From: Bacteroidota bacterium
Lineage (GTDB): Bacteria > Bacteroidota > Rhodothermia > Rhodothermales > UBA10348
DNA: 32,314 nt
Direction of reading: 5' to 3'
Assembly: GCA_027620595.1 (NCBI GenBank)
Contig: JAQCDI010000002.1
Location: forward strand, 1-32,314
How positions within the stretch are numbered: position 1 is the first letter of the stretch; each line of letters starts with the position of its first letter. Positions 8,301 through 15,902 of this stretch are shown here, in pieces. The position numbers were made by a program, and so were the translations under genes. The notes beneath the pieces were generated by a model, which saw nothing but the letters and a program-made list of their open reading frames with translations, did no database searches and was not told where the DNA came from.

Positions 8301-8508
8301 CCTCGACGGCCTCGCGTTCTTCCGGATACAGGTAGAATTCGAAATGGTCGGTGCGGAATGATTCAAAATCGAATTGGTCGTACTGCACCTTGTTGCGCCC
8401 GAAATATTGCGCCTGGGCCACCTGGGGAAGGACCAGGAGGCTGGCAAGCAGCACGAAGACGACCGAGGGCCACATGGAGGATCGGAACGGGGAAAAGGAA
8501 CGGTTCAT
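5398..8508 (-). CDS. Secreted gluzincin (peptidase MA-like) + TolB-like propeller + outer-membrane beta-barrel protein
   Basis: 1036 residues. A clear signal peptide (hydrophobic VVFVLLASLLVL, cleavage about AQA-QYFG at residue 33) leads to a peptidase MA-like domain with HELVH (147-151) and VEGMAEYF, whose Glu178 is a likely third zinc ligand. From about 290 to 620 come several PD40/TolB-type blades of the form SPDGxxIAY (for example SWSPDGRQFAFIT, AWHPDGRHLAFTT and QFSPDGNQLYFIS). The C-terminal 400 residues are rich in alternating polar/hydrophobic strands with YFSDMLGNQNL, GGRSRFEVVPHIG and SYSFSSFDNI features, and the chain ends in IIPGW, like a BamA/Omp85-type surface-antigen barrel. 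All three modules are known individually. The picture is an outer-membrane protein with periplasmic peptidase and propeller, but its substrate is unknown. It stands alone, convergent with phzF and divergent from mrdA. Confidence 0.88.
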   Translation of the reverse strand: MNRSFSPFRSSMWPSVVFVLLASLLVLPQVAQAQYFGRNKVQYDQFDFESFRTDHFEFYLYPEEREAVEDAARMAERWYQRHSRTFLREFYERKPVIFYANDADFHQTNAIGGALGEGTGGVTEGLKERVIMPLTGSYKDTDHVLGHELVHSFQYDIALSRTDSIRFAFQLIPLWLVEGMAEYFSVGRVDAHTAMWMRDAAMRDDLPTIDTITRDMSYFPYRYGQAYLAYIGGKYGDVAVANLFKLSGRVGVDSAFVYTLGISADSLSNEWIAAVKEAYLPLTADRDSMAAAGREVLSSNLDSGDMNIAPVVSPDGQYIAYLSEKDLFEINLFIADANTGRVIRRLKSGNRDAHFDAIRFISSAGSWSPDGRQFAFITFVEGDNEISILDWAKGDIVQRFKVDGVSAITNLAWSPDPDILAFSGMDGGISDLYLLDMSNGSVRQLTNDRFADLQPAWHPDGRHLAFTTDRGEAGTNFRTLEYGEPRLAVIDTETLEITVHRPFEGLHHNPQFSPDGNQLYFISDHDGFKDLYRLDRTDDSVHRLTHLKTGVSGITAMSPAMTVAAQNGRMVFSVFSDGNYTVFAREADQLTGQPVDFSLAASSSVAAILPPAAAVDEGLVSNYIQDPLTGLPPDLDTSTRAYSPRLVLDYVAPPSIGVQAGGLYGAGVSGGVGFYFSDMLGNQNLTVIAQANGTFKDVGAQVAYVNRERRMNWGVVGGHIPILFGSSFIGNDGQSILNLRQRIYIDQIEGLSSYAFTTTRRLEASVGATRYGFDYELDTFRFDPVTGFVTRDRTQLNDSEPDAQYFATTGLALVSDFSFFGFTSPVRGGRSRFEVVPHIGTARFVRVRADYRRYFQFSPLTFAMRGLHMGNYGADETSGSLFTQEYLGYANSQSFVRGYSFSSFDNIEECTPTPSGICAEQSRLLGTRMGLASMELRIPLFGTEQFGLINFPYLPTEIALFVDGGVAWTANDPPQIGPVSEWFKDTRSAERIPVFSTGVSTRVNLFGYTVLEIFYAKPWQRPVKGAHFGFQIIPGW

Positions 8509-8841
8509 ACGGGATCCGTTGATGGTACTGCGGGTGTGGCGGGCCCCGCAGAAGGAGTTCGTTCGAGGTGTGTACGGCTTTCCGGACGACCGGACGGAAG
8601 GCCTGCAAACGCATGGCCGGACTCCCGGTTGCCGCGACGGGAAACCGCTGCAGCCTCAGGATCGCAAAATATGGACCCGAAAAACGGCATTTTGGAGCCA
8701 ATTGTCGGCCTCCGGCAATGATCCGATGGAATCCCTGCGTGAATGGAACTCCGGAAGGCGATACTCGATACCACAATCCGAATTCCTGTCCCCCGGGGCG
8801 GACACCCTGTCCCCGCCCTCTGTCCCAGCGACCCGACACCC
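8509..8841. other. 333-base intergenic region between the barrel-peptidase gene and mrdA
   Basis: Divergent spacer holding the promoters of two oppositely transcribed genes. A small hairpin can form from TGCGGG (8529-8534) and CCCGCA (8545-8550) close to the barrel-gene start. An AT-richer patch lies near 8663-8695. I found no convincing promoter pair, no RNA gene, and no coding sequence with family similarity. Confidence 0.5.
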
Positions 8842-10677
8842 ATGGACGAAAGTCGTTCGCGCCTTCGCATCTTCATTGCCCTTATTGCCGTCGTCCTGGG
8901 CATCCTGGCCCTGCGCCTGGGAAAACTGCAGATTGTGGAGCGCTCGGACCACACAGGTAAATCGGCAGCCAACGCGGTGCGCGAGTGGCGTGTGCAGCCT
9001 CCCCGAGGCCGATTCTACGACCGCAATGGGGTGCTCATGGTGGACAACGAGCCCCGCTACTCGCTTTTTGTGACCCCGCGTTATTTCGACCGGGAGACCA
9101 TTCCCCTGTTGGCCCGACTGGTCCGTCTTCCCGACTCGCTCATTACCCAGCGATTCGAGGCAGCGGCCAAGCATCCGTTCCAGCGGACGATCCTGCAGGG
9201 GGACGTCACCTTCGAGGAGCTCAGCCGCGTACTGGAGCAGCGACACAATCTTCCTGGAATCGATTACGAGATCACGCAGAAACGACGCTACCTGACGGAT
9301 GCCCGCATGACGCACGCCTTGGGCTATGTGCGGGAAATCTCCGACGGTACGCTCCAGGCGTTCCGGGATCAGGGCTACGTCCGCGGCGATCCATTTGGAC
9401 AGGGGGGACTTGAGCGCCAGTATGAACAGTCCGTCCGCGGTGTGCCTGGCAGCGACTTCAAGATGATCAACATCAAGGGCCAGGTTGTGGCCGAATACCT
9501 CGACGGAAGGGAGGATCGACCCGCCAGCAACGGGCTGGACCTGAACCTGAGCATCGATGCGGACCTGCAGGCCTACGCCGAATCCCTGTTCGTGGGCAAG
9601 CGGGGGGGCGTTATTGCCATCGACCCGAATACGGGAGAAGTGCTGGCCATGCACTCGGCCCCGGATTTCGACCTCGAGTTGTTCACGCACCGGCTGGACC
9701 CACAGGTATGGGACAGCATCCAGACCCACGTTGACAAGCCGCTTTTCAATCGGGTCACGCAGAGCCAGTTCATGCCCGGTTCGACCTTCAAGCCGCTCAT
9801 TGCCATGCTGGCCCTGTCCACCGGAACGATCGATGAGAACGATACCGTTTTCTGCGGGGGAGGACACCCGCTCGGTGGTGGCAACTTCTACAAGTGCCTG
9901 GCCAAGCACGGCAACCTGACGGTCGAAGAGGCTGTGATGCATTCGTGCAACACGTTCTTTTTCGAGATGATGCGTCGCATCGACGTCAACTCGCTCAACC
10001 GCATGGCTACCGCGTTCGGCTTCGGCAATAAGCCCTTTCTGGACATCGCCGCATCCGAGGTCGCCACGGGCAACGTTCCCGATTCCGTGTACTACAATCG
10101 GTTGTTTCCCCGCGGTTGGACCCAGGGTACGGTCATGAACCTGGGTGTGGGCCAGGGAGAAGGCGAAGTGACCCTGATCCAGCTCGTGCGCTACCTCTCG
10201 GTCATCGCCAACGGCGGTACGCTCGTCACGCCGCACCTTGTGCGTTCCATGACCGATCCGATCACGGGCGAGGAGACCTTTCCGGACGTGCCGCCCACGA
10301 CCAAACTGGATCTCAATGAGACCTATCTGAAGATCATCCGGGAAGGCATGCGACGGGTGACCGCTGAAAAGAGCTATTGGCTGGACATCCCGGGCATCCC
10401 TTCGATGGCCAAAACCGGTTCGGCCCAGAACACCCGCAGCGACGAAGACGACTCCGTGTTCATCATGGCGGCGCCGATCGAGAATCCGCAGATTGCCGTT
10501 GCCGTGCTGGTCGAGAACTCCGGGTGGGGCAGCACGTCGGCCGGCCCGATCGGAAGTTTCATGATTGAGCGCTACCTGAAAGGGCACATTGAGTGGACCC
10601 CCCTGCGCCGGAGCATCCTGCAGCAGATGCTCAACACCAGAAGCGCTCCGCTCACGCAGCGCACCAATTTGGATTGA
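8842..10677 (+). CDS. mrdA: Penicillin-binding protein 2 (peptidoglycan transpeptidase)
   Basis: 611 residues from ATG 8842. One N-terminal membrane anchor is visible (FIALIAVVLGILALRLGKLQ, about 11-30), then the class B PBP dimerisation domain with RVQPPRGRFYDRNGVLMVDN. The transpeptidase domain has all three catalytic motifs: S314-T-F-K317 in MPGSTFKPL, S368-C-N370, and K524-T-G526 in AKTGSAQN. It cross-links peptidoglycan during lateral (rod) growth in partnership with RodA, whose gene begins eight bases after this stop. An upstream in-frame ATG at 8743 exists, but the extra 33 residues are proline-rich and unlike the family, so the start immediately before the membrane helix is preferred. 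mreB, mreC and mreD, often found upstream, are not here; the gene follows a 333-base spacer instead. Confidence 0.96.
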   Translation: MDESRSRLRIFIALIAVVLGILALRLGKLQIVERSDHTGKSAANAVREWRVQPPRGRFYDRNGVLMVDNEPRYSLFVTPRYFDRETIPLLARLVRLPDSLITQRFEAAAKHPFQRTILQGDVTFEELSRVLEQRHNLPGIDYEITQKRRYLTDARMTHALGYVREISDGTLQAFRDQGYVRGDPFGQGGLERQYEQSVRGVPGSDFKMINIKGQVVAEYLDGREDRPASNGLDLNLSIDADLQAYAESLFVGKRGGVIAIDPNTGEVLAMHSAPDFDLELFTHRLDPQVWDSIQTHVDKPLFNRVTQSQFMPGSTFKPLIAMLALSTGTIDENDTVFCGGGHPLGGGNFYKCLAKHGNLTVEEAVMHSCNTFFFEMMRRIDVNSLNRMATAFGFGNKPFLDIAASEVATGNVPDSVYYNRLFPRGWTQGTVMNLGVGQGEGEVTLIQLVRYLSVIANGGTLVTPHLVRSMTDPITGEETFPDVPPTTKLDLNETYLKIIREGMRRVTAEKSYWLDIPGIPSMAKTGSAQNTRSDEDDSVFIMAAPIENPQIAVAVLVENSGWGSTSAGPIGSFMIERYLKGHIEWTPLRRSILQQMLNTRSAPLTQRTNLD

Positions 10678-10684
10678 CGGGCCG

Positions 10685-11944
10685 GTGCGCAAGAAGTATC
10701 TCAATCTCGATCCGATCAGCCTGTTTGCCTGGCTGGCTCTCGTGGGCACCGGACTGCTGGCCATCTACTCGGCCACGCACGGCCCCTCGGCGGAGTACAT
10801 CGACTCGGCCGAGGCGGGCAACTTCGAAAGCCAGCTCGTCTGGTTCGGTATCTGCGTCTTCGGTCTGGTGGTTGCGCTCCTCCTGCCGGTGCGCTTCTTC
10901 CAGTCGATGGCCTTTCCCGTCTACGGGCTGACCATCCTGCTGCTGGTGGTGGCTCTTCTGTTCGGGCGGGAAATCAACGGCGCCAAATCCTGGCTCTTTT
11001 TCGGTCCCATGAGCCTCCAGGTGTCGGAAGTGGCCAAAGTGGGCACGGTGCTGGCCGTGGCGCAGGTGGTCGGTATGCGCAGACCCAAGACCATGGACCT
11101 GCGCTTTGCGTTCATCCTGCTCGGGATCATCCTTTTGCCAGCTTCGCTCATCGTACTCCAGAACGACACGGGAACGGCCCTGGTATTCTTCGGCCTGATC
11201 CCCATCGTGCTCTTCTGGTCCGGGCTCGATATGAACCTGTTGCTGCTCATGATATCGCCGGCGGTGGCGGGCTACTTCGCCGTTGTGTCCATGCCGGTGG
11301 CCATCCTTTTCTGCGTGGCTTTCGTGGGCTTCATGTGGTGGAAGACCCGGGACAAGCGCATCGGCGTCGTATCGGCCATCATGACGGGCGGCGTTGTGGC
11401 CCTGGCCAATGTGGCACTGACCCTTGTACTGAGTGACTACCAGGTCCAGCGCATCCTGTCTTTCACCGATCCGGGCGCCGAGCAATTCCGCAGCAATGTG
11501 GGCTTCCACCAGGTCAACTCGATGGCGGCCATCGGCAGTGGCGGCTGGACGGGCAAGGGGTTCCTGCAGGGAACCCAGACACAGGGCGGCTATGTCTTCG
11601 AGCAGTCCACCGACTTCATTTTCTCGGTCATCGGAGAGGAGTCGGGCTTTTTCGGCAGCCTGCTGGTCCTGATCCTCTTTGCCGTCCTGCTCGTGCGGCT
11701 CCTGCAACTGGGCGCCAACATCAAGCACCCCTTTGCCGTGTTGGTGGCCGCGGGAGCATCCGGAATCTACCTGATCCACATCTTCATCAACATCGGCATG
11801 GCCACCTCGCTCCTGCCGGTGATCGGGATCCCGCTGCCCTTCATTTCCTACGGAGGGTCGGCCCTGCTGGCCAATTCGGCCCTTTTTGCCATCGTCCTCT
11901 CCATGCACCTCAAGAAGGACGACTTCTCGATCTACGGATACTGA
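10685..11944 (+). CDS. rodA: Rod-shape-determining SEDS glycosyltransferase RodA
   Basis: 419 residues from a GTG start eight bases after the mrdA stop, so the two are almost certainly co-transcribed. It is a polytopic membrane protein with about ten hydrophobic segments, starting LFAWLALVGTGLLAIYSAT. SEDS-family marks include GREINGAKSWLFFGPMSLQVSEVAKV, VLQNDTGTALVFFG, SDYQVQRILSFTDP, HQVNSMAAIGSGGWTGKGFLQGTQTQGGYVFEQSTDFIFSVIGEESGFFG (holding the catalytic-region aspartate of TDFIF), and GIPLPFISYGGSALLANSALFAIVL. RodA polymerises glycan strands from lipid II and works with PBP2. An in-frame ATG farther upstream overlaps mrdA and gives an unlikely N-terminus, so GTG 10685 is preferred. A GGGCGAACC copy lies four bases after the stop. 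Confidence 0.96.
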   Translation: MRKKYLNLDPISLFAWLALVGTGLLAIYSATHGPSAEYIDSAEAGNFESQLVWFGICVFGLVVALLLPVRFFQSMAFPVYGLTILLLVVALLFGREINGAKSWLFFGPMSLQVSEVAKVGTVLAVAQVVGMRRPKTMDLRFAFILLGIILLPASLIVLQNDTGTALVFFGLIPIVLFWSGLDMNLLLLMISPAVAGYFAVVSMPVAILFCVAFVGFMWWKTRDKRIGVVSAIMTGGVVALANVALTLVLSDYQVQRILSFTDPGAEQFRSNVGFHQVNSMAAIGSGGWTGKGFLQGTQTQGGYVFEQSTDFIFSVIGEESGFFGSLLVLILFAVLLVRLLQLGANIKHPFAVLVAAGASGIYLIHIFINIGMATSLLPVIGIPLPFISYGGSALLANSALFAIVLSMHLKKDDFSIYGY

Positions 11945-12006
11945 TTGCGGGCGAACCGTCGGGCAACCGCCTCGCCTCCAGGGGCGTGCGGCTCAGCGCG
12001 CGTTGA

Positions 12007-13388
12007 TCAACACTCGGTGATGCTCACGGCCAGGCCGCCGAGCGAGGTCTCCTTGAACTTGTGGGACATTTCCTCGCCGGTCTGCTTCATGGCCGAGATG
12101 CAGGCATCCAATGTCATGATATGGTGTCCGCTTCCCCGGAGCGCGAGCGAGGCGGCCGTGAAGGCCTTGATGGCGCCGAAACCGTTGCGCTCGATGCAGG
12201 GCACCTGACCAGACCGGCCACGGGATCGCACGTCAATCCGAGATGGTGCTCGAGGGCCATCTCGGCAGCGTTCTCGACCTGGGCCACCGTGCCGCCGAGG
12301 ACAGCGCAGAGTCCGGCGGCGGCCATGGCGGAGGCTGAGCCCACCTCGCCCTGACAGCCCACCTCGGCGCCCGAGATGCTGCTGCGGTGTTTGATGAGGC
12401 CGCCAATGGCCGCCGCCGTCAACAGGAAATCATGGATACCGCGCCGGTCCAGGTTCTCGTGCCCGACCATCCAGTACAGGACCGACGGGACGACACCGGC
12501 CGCTCCGTTCGTGGGGGCGGTGACCACCATGTGGCCGGCGGCATTTTCCTCATTGACGGCCATGGCAAAGGCGCACAGCCAGTCGTTCATGTGCACGCGC
12601 CCTTTGCCGGCGCGCAGTTCCTCCACGAGGTGTCGGGCGCGCCGGCGTACGTTCAGGCGGCCCGGCAGCGTGCCTTCTTCGCGGAGCCCGTTTTCCACGC
12701 ATGCCCTCATCACGCTCCAGACCTCATCCAGCCCGGCGTCCAGCACCGTGTCCGTGCGATACCGGTGCTCGTTCTCGCGCTTCATTTGTGCGATCGTGAG
12801 GCCCGACTCCAAGCCCATGCGCAGCATGACCTTGCCCGATTCGAAAGGATACGGGCAATCCTTGGCATCTTCCATGGCCAGCGGCGCCTCGATCGAATCG
12901 ATTTCGTCTTCGCCGGTGATGAAGCCTCCGCCGATGGAGAAATACCGGCGCTCGTGCAGCACCACGCTGCCCGCCAAAACCTGGAAGATCATGCCGTTGG
13001 GATGCTCGGGCAGGGGTTCGCCCCGGTCGAAGACCACATCATCCGGCGGAGCAAACGAGAGCGACCAGGACTCCGCGTCCAGCCGGACCCGCTGCCAGAG
13101 GTCGGCCATGAGGGTGTTTACGTCCTCGGTGATGAGGCCTCGCGGGGTGTAGCCGTTCAGGCCGAGCACGACGGCCCGGTCGGTGGCGTGGCCCTTTCCG
13201 GTCCAGGCCAGCGAACCCTTGAGCAGTACGCGGATGCGGCAGGCCCCGGGTTCGACCGTAAGATCCCCCAACGCTATGTGGCGGCTGATGCTGCGGCGGA
13301 AGGCGGCAGCGGCCACCATCGGGCCCATCGTGTGGGAGCTTGAAGGGCCGATGCCCACCTTGAACAGGTCAAGTACGGAAATGAACAT
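12007..13388 (-). pseudogene. sdaA: L-serine ammonia-lyase (Fe-S, single chain), frameshifted near 12207/12208
   Basis: From ATG 13388 the product starts MFISVLDLFKVGIGPSSSHTMGPMVAA, the beta domain of iron-sulfur serine dehydratase, and continues through the alpha domain (APTNGAAGVVPSVLYW, GCQGEVGSASAMAAAGLCAVLGGT, HHLGLTCDPVAGLV). One base is then missing: the expected GTN-CAG reads GT-CAG. The correct continuation, QVPCIERNGFGAIKAFTAASLALRGSGHH through SLGGLAVSITEC, lies in the next frame to TGA at 12007. Both parts together make a normal length of about 460 residues. The three expected cluster cysteines (GCQGEVG, TCDPV, PCIERN) and the C-terminal Cys, which in Legionella serine dehydratase is the fourth ligand, are all present. 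The enzyme deaminates serine to pyruvate. Unshifted translation would lose the third and fourth cluster cysteines and give an unrelated tail ending near 12114. Confidence 0.9.
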
Positions 13389-13432
13389 GGGATGGCTTGG
13401 ATCAGGGTATCACAAGGTACGATCAGGCAGGA

Positions 13433-14509
13433 TCACGGTGACACGTGGATGAGCGGACGCACGGCAATCCGCGACCCGTAGTGCAGGCGTACCAGGTAGA
13501 ACCCGGCCGGAACGGATCGGTCGGCATCGTCCCTGCCGTCCCATTCCATGCGGTTCGCTCCGGCAGCCTGCGTTCCATCCGACAGGACCCGCAGCACGCG
13601 CCCCGCCAGGTCAACAACGTCCAGACGGGCTTGACCGCTGGAAGGAAGGTTCCACTCGATGCTCACGCGGCCGCTCGATGGGTTCGGGTAGGGGGCGCTC
13701 AGGAGGGGTTGGCCAGGGAGTGAAATGGGCGGCTCGGCATGGGTGGCCGATACGAGCGGCTGCAGGTCGAGGGATTCCTGCCGATCAAAGAACGCCAGCC
13801 GGTTGGGGATGGCTGATTCGATGGTCTGGCGGAGCTCGTTGGAAATCCGGTTCGCCCGATGCCGCACGGCGATCCAGGTCAGGAACGACTCGGCAATATC
13901 CTCCCGGTCAGGGTAATCCCGGGCGTAGACGGAGATGAACTCGGGATCGGCCTGTTGGGCGGCGCGCCATTCGGGGTGGGTGGCCCACTGCGCATCGAGG
14001 GACGTGTGGGAGGCTTCGTGGACCAGGGTTTCCTCCAGGATCCCGTCGTCGATGTAAAGCTCGGCCTGGCCAGTGTGGATCAGGATATTGCGGTTGCCTC
14101 CGCCAAAAGGCTGCAAGCCCTCGTGGACCCACATGGTCTCGACGTTGGTCCGCAGGGATCGGGGCAGTCGCCCGACCTCCGTGGCCCAACGGACGGCCTG
14201 CATCATGGCGGCGTCGGGTGTTCCGAACTCCGGATTGACCTGGACCTCGACCACCGATCCGTCGCCGAAGGACGCATCCACGAGGAAGGCGTTGCGCTGC
14301 ACCCAGTTGTTGAAACGCCGATCATACATCGTACGCTGGCCCTGTCCGCGGTAGGTGGCCTCGACGAACTCCGTGGGATCGTCCGATGTGATGATGTCGG
14401 GATCGATGAAAATGGTGCCCCAGAACGGAGGGTCCAGTGGGCGAGGGGTGGCGCCGAGGAGGAGGACTCCGAGGAGGGCAGCGATGGTGCGAGGACGGGG
14501 AAAGGACAT
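13433..14509 (-). CDS. Secreted gluzincin-like protein with T9SS type A-like C-terminal sorting domain
   Basis: 358 residues from ATG 14509, with an N-terminal hydrophobic signal (TIAALLGVLLLGA). A zinc-peptidase-like core has ETLVHEASHTSLD (H164-E-x-x-H168) and DREDIAESFL, whose Glu207 could be the third ligand, the HExxH...E pattern of gluzincins. It is a mid-sized domain I cannot assign to a named family. Residues about 268-358 look like a Por/T9SS type A sorting or FlgD-like Ig domain: LLSAPYPNPSSGRVSIEWNL, DVVDLAGRVLRVL, NRMEWDGRDDADRSVPAGFYLVRL. Such domains direct export and surface attachment through the type IX system in Bacteroidota. The frame stays open far upstream on this strand, but that part lies antisense to the sensor kinase gene, so the start before the signal peptide was chosen. 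Confidence 0.82.
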   Translation of the reverse strand: MSFPRPRTIAALLGVLLLGATPRPLDPPFWGTIFIDPDIITSDDPTEFVEATYRGQGQRTMYDRRFNNWVQRNAFLVDASFGDGSVVEVQVNPEFGTPDAAMMQAVRWATEVGRLPRSLRTNVETMWVHEGLQPFGGGNRNILIHTGQAELYIDDGILEETLVHEASHTSLDAQWATHPEWRAAQQADPEFISVYARDYPDREDIAESFLTWIAVRHRANRISNELRQTIESAIPNRLAFFDRQESLDLQPLVSATHAEPPISLPGQPLLSAPYPNPSSGRVSIEWNLPSSGQARLDVVDLAGRVLRVLSDGTQAAGANRMEWDGRDDADRSVPAGFYLVRLHYGSRIAVRPLIHVSP

Positions 14510-14746
14510 GGGCACTTGATTCGGGATGCCAACGGCGTACGCCCTGAAACGAAACCGGTGCCCTGCGACACCCATGGATGTTGCGAGGCAAGCTTTCCCC
14601 GTGGTCCGGTGGCCGTTCGGCCGTCCGTCCCGGCACTTCGCCGCTGCCCGCACGAGGCCTCCGTTCGTCGACGAAGGGAGGCGAGGCCGATCCAGGACCC
14701 CGTCCTTCGCGCGGTGTTTGCCTCCGTGTCCCTTTTTCCTACCCCA

Positions 14747-15889
14747 ATGTCCAACGCAATCGGCGTTCGCGTCGCCCCCATGCCCCGTCCGTGGGCGTCC
14801 TGGTTCAACCTGCCAGCCTACCTGCTCGTGTGGTCCATCCCCGGTGTGGCCGCCCTGAGCTTCTATTACCTGAACCAGACGGTGACGGCAGCGCCCCTGA
14901 ACTGGTCCTTCGCCCTGGTTTCCACCCTGCCGAACTGGTACATCTGGGCGCTCCTCACCCCTGTCATTGTGCGGATCTGCCGCTCCTGGCCACTCGAACA
15001 GGAAACTTGGAAGCGGGTCGTCTTCAGTGTGCATGTGCCGGCGCTGCTGGCCAGCATGCTGATCCATTCGGCGGTGAACCTCATACTTTTCCGCACCGCC
15101 GGGCTGCACGACCAGGTGACGATCGGTCTCTATCAGGTGCACTTCTTTACGCGCATCCACGCCAACATCTTCACCTACGCCGCCATTGTCGGGTTGTACT
15201 CCGCCTGGGAGTACTACCGCCGATACATGAGCCGGGAGGCCCAGACGGCGGTCCTTCAGGTGCAGCTGGCGCAGGCCAACCTGCGGGCTCTGAAGATGCA
15301 GATCCATCCCCATTTCCTGTTCAACACCCTGCATTCGATTGCTGCGCTGGTCCGCAAAGGGGAGAACAAGCCGGCGGTCAACATGCTGGGGCAGCTTGGA
15401 GAATTCCTTCGACTGGCCCTCGAGAACAAGGGGCAGCAGGAGATCCAGTTGGAGCAGGAATTGGACTTCCTGCGCCGGTATCTGGCCATCGAGAAGACCC
15501 GCTTCGGGGATCGTCTCACGGTCGATATCCAATGCGACTCCGAGGCGGCCCATGCCTTCGTGCCCAATCTCATCCTTCAGCCGATCGTCGAGAATGCCAT
15601 CCATCACGGGATCTCCCCCTCCATGACCAAAGGGGTGATCCGCATCGTGGCGCGGGCCGAGGCCGGCCGGCTGTGCATGACCGTGGCGGACAACGGTCCG
15701 GGGTTGAAGAACCCTGATCGACTGCGCAAGGGCGTGGGCGTGGGCAACACCCAGGAGCGCTTGGAGAACCTCTACGGCAAGGACCAGGAGTTCAGCCTTC
15801 GCAACGGCGAACTGGGGGGTCTCGAAGTCCGCATCTGCATCCCGTTCATGCCCCAACCCATCATCCAGTTGCCGGCCGACGTGGCCTGA
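14747..15889 (+). CDS. LytS/YehU-type membrane sensor histidine kinase
   Basis: 380 residues. Four hydrophobic segments fill residues about 20-155 (AYLLVWSIPGVAALSFYYL, WYIWALLTPVIVRI, VVFSVHVPALLASMLIHSAVNLILF, IFTYAAIVGLYSAW), followed by a short coiled linker (EAQTAVLQVQLAQANLRALKMQ). The His_kinase phosphoacceptor is H189 in QIHPHFLFNTLHS. The ATPase has NAIHHG (N box) and VADNGPGLKN (G box). No separate periplasmic sensor domain is visible, so the signal is probably sensed in or near the membrane. The start at ATG 14747 sits just before the first membrane segment; upstream sequence in frame is unrelated. The response regulator gene starts 13 bases after the stop, making a two-gene operon. 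Confidence 0.94.
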   Translation: MSNAIGVRVAPMPRPWASWFNLPAYLLVWSIPGVAALSFYYLNQTVTAAPLNWSFALVSTLPNWYIWALLTPVIVRICRSWPLEQETWKRVVFSVHVPALLASMLIHSAVNLILFRTAGLHDQVTIGLYQVHFFTRIHANIFTYAAIVGLYSAWEYYRRYMSREAQTAVLQVQLAQANLRALKMQIHPHFLFNTLHSIAALVRKGENKPAVNMLGQLGEFLRLALENKGQQEIQLEQELDFLRRYLAIEKTRFGDRLTVDIQCDSEAAHAFVPNLILQPIVENAIHHGISPSMTKGVIRIVARAEAGRLCMTVADNGPGLKNPDRLRKGVGVGNTQERLENLYGKDQEFSLRNGELGGLEVRICIPFMPQPIIQLPADVA

Positions 15890-15902
15890 ACCCTATTCCT
15901 GC

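Noticed and set aside
8656..10764. A 702-codon open frame on the minus strand opposite mrdA.
   Set aside because: GC-rich coding DNA commonly leaves open frames on the opposite strand. The translation has no recognisable motif and is rich in His/Gly/Arg, while the + strand encodes an unmistakable PBP2.
12205..12210. Programmed frameshifting in sdaA.
   Set aside because: The site (CTG GTC AGG) is not a slippery heptamer, and no strong stem-loop follows. The family is not known to use frameshifting.
14510..15856. A possible long N-terminal extension of the gluzincin-like gene, giving 807 residues.
   Set aside because: The extension is antisense to the histidine kinase and precedes a clear signal peptide at 14509, so the internal start is the real one.
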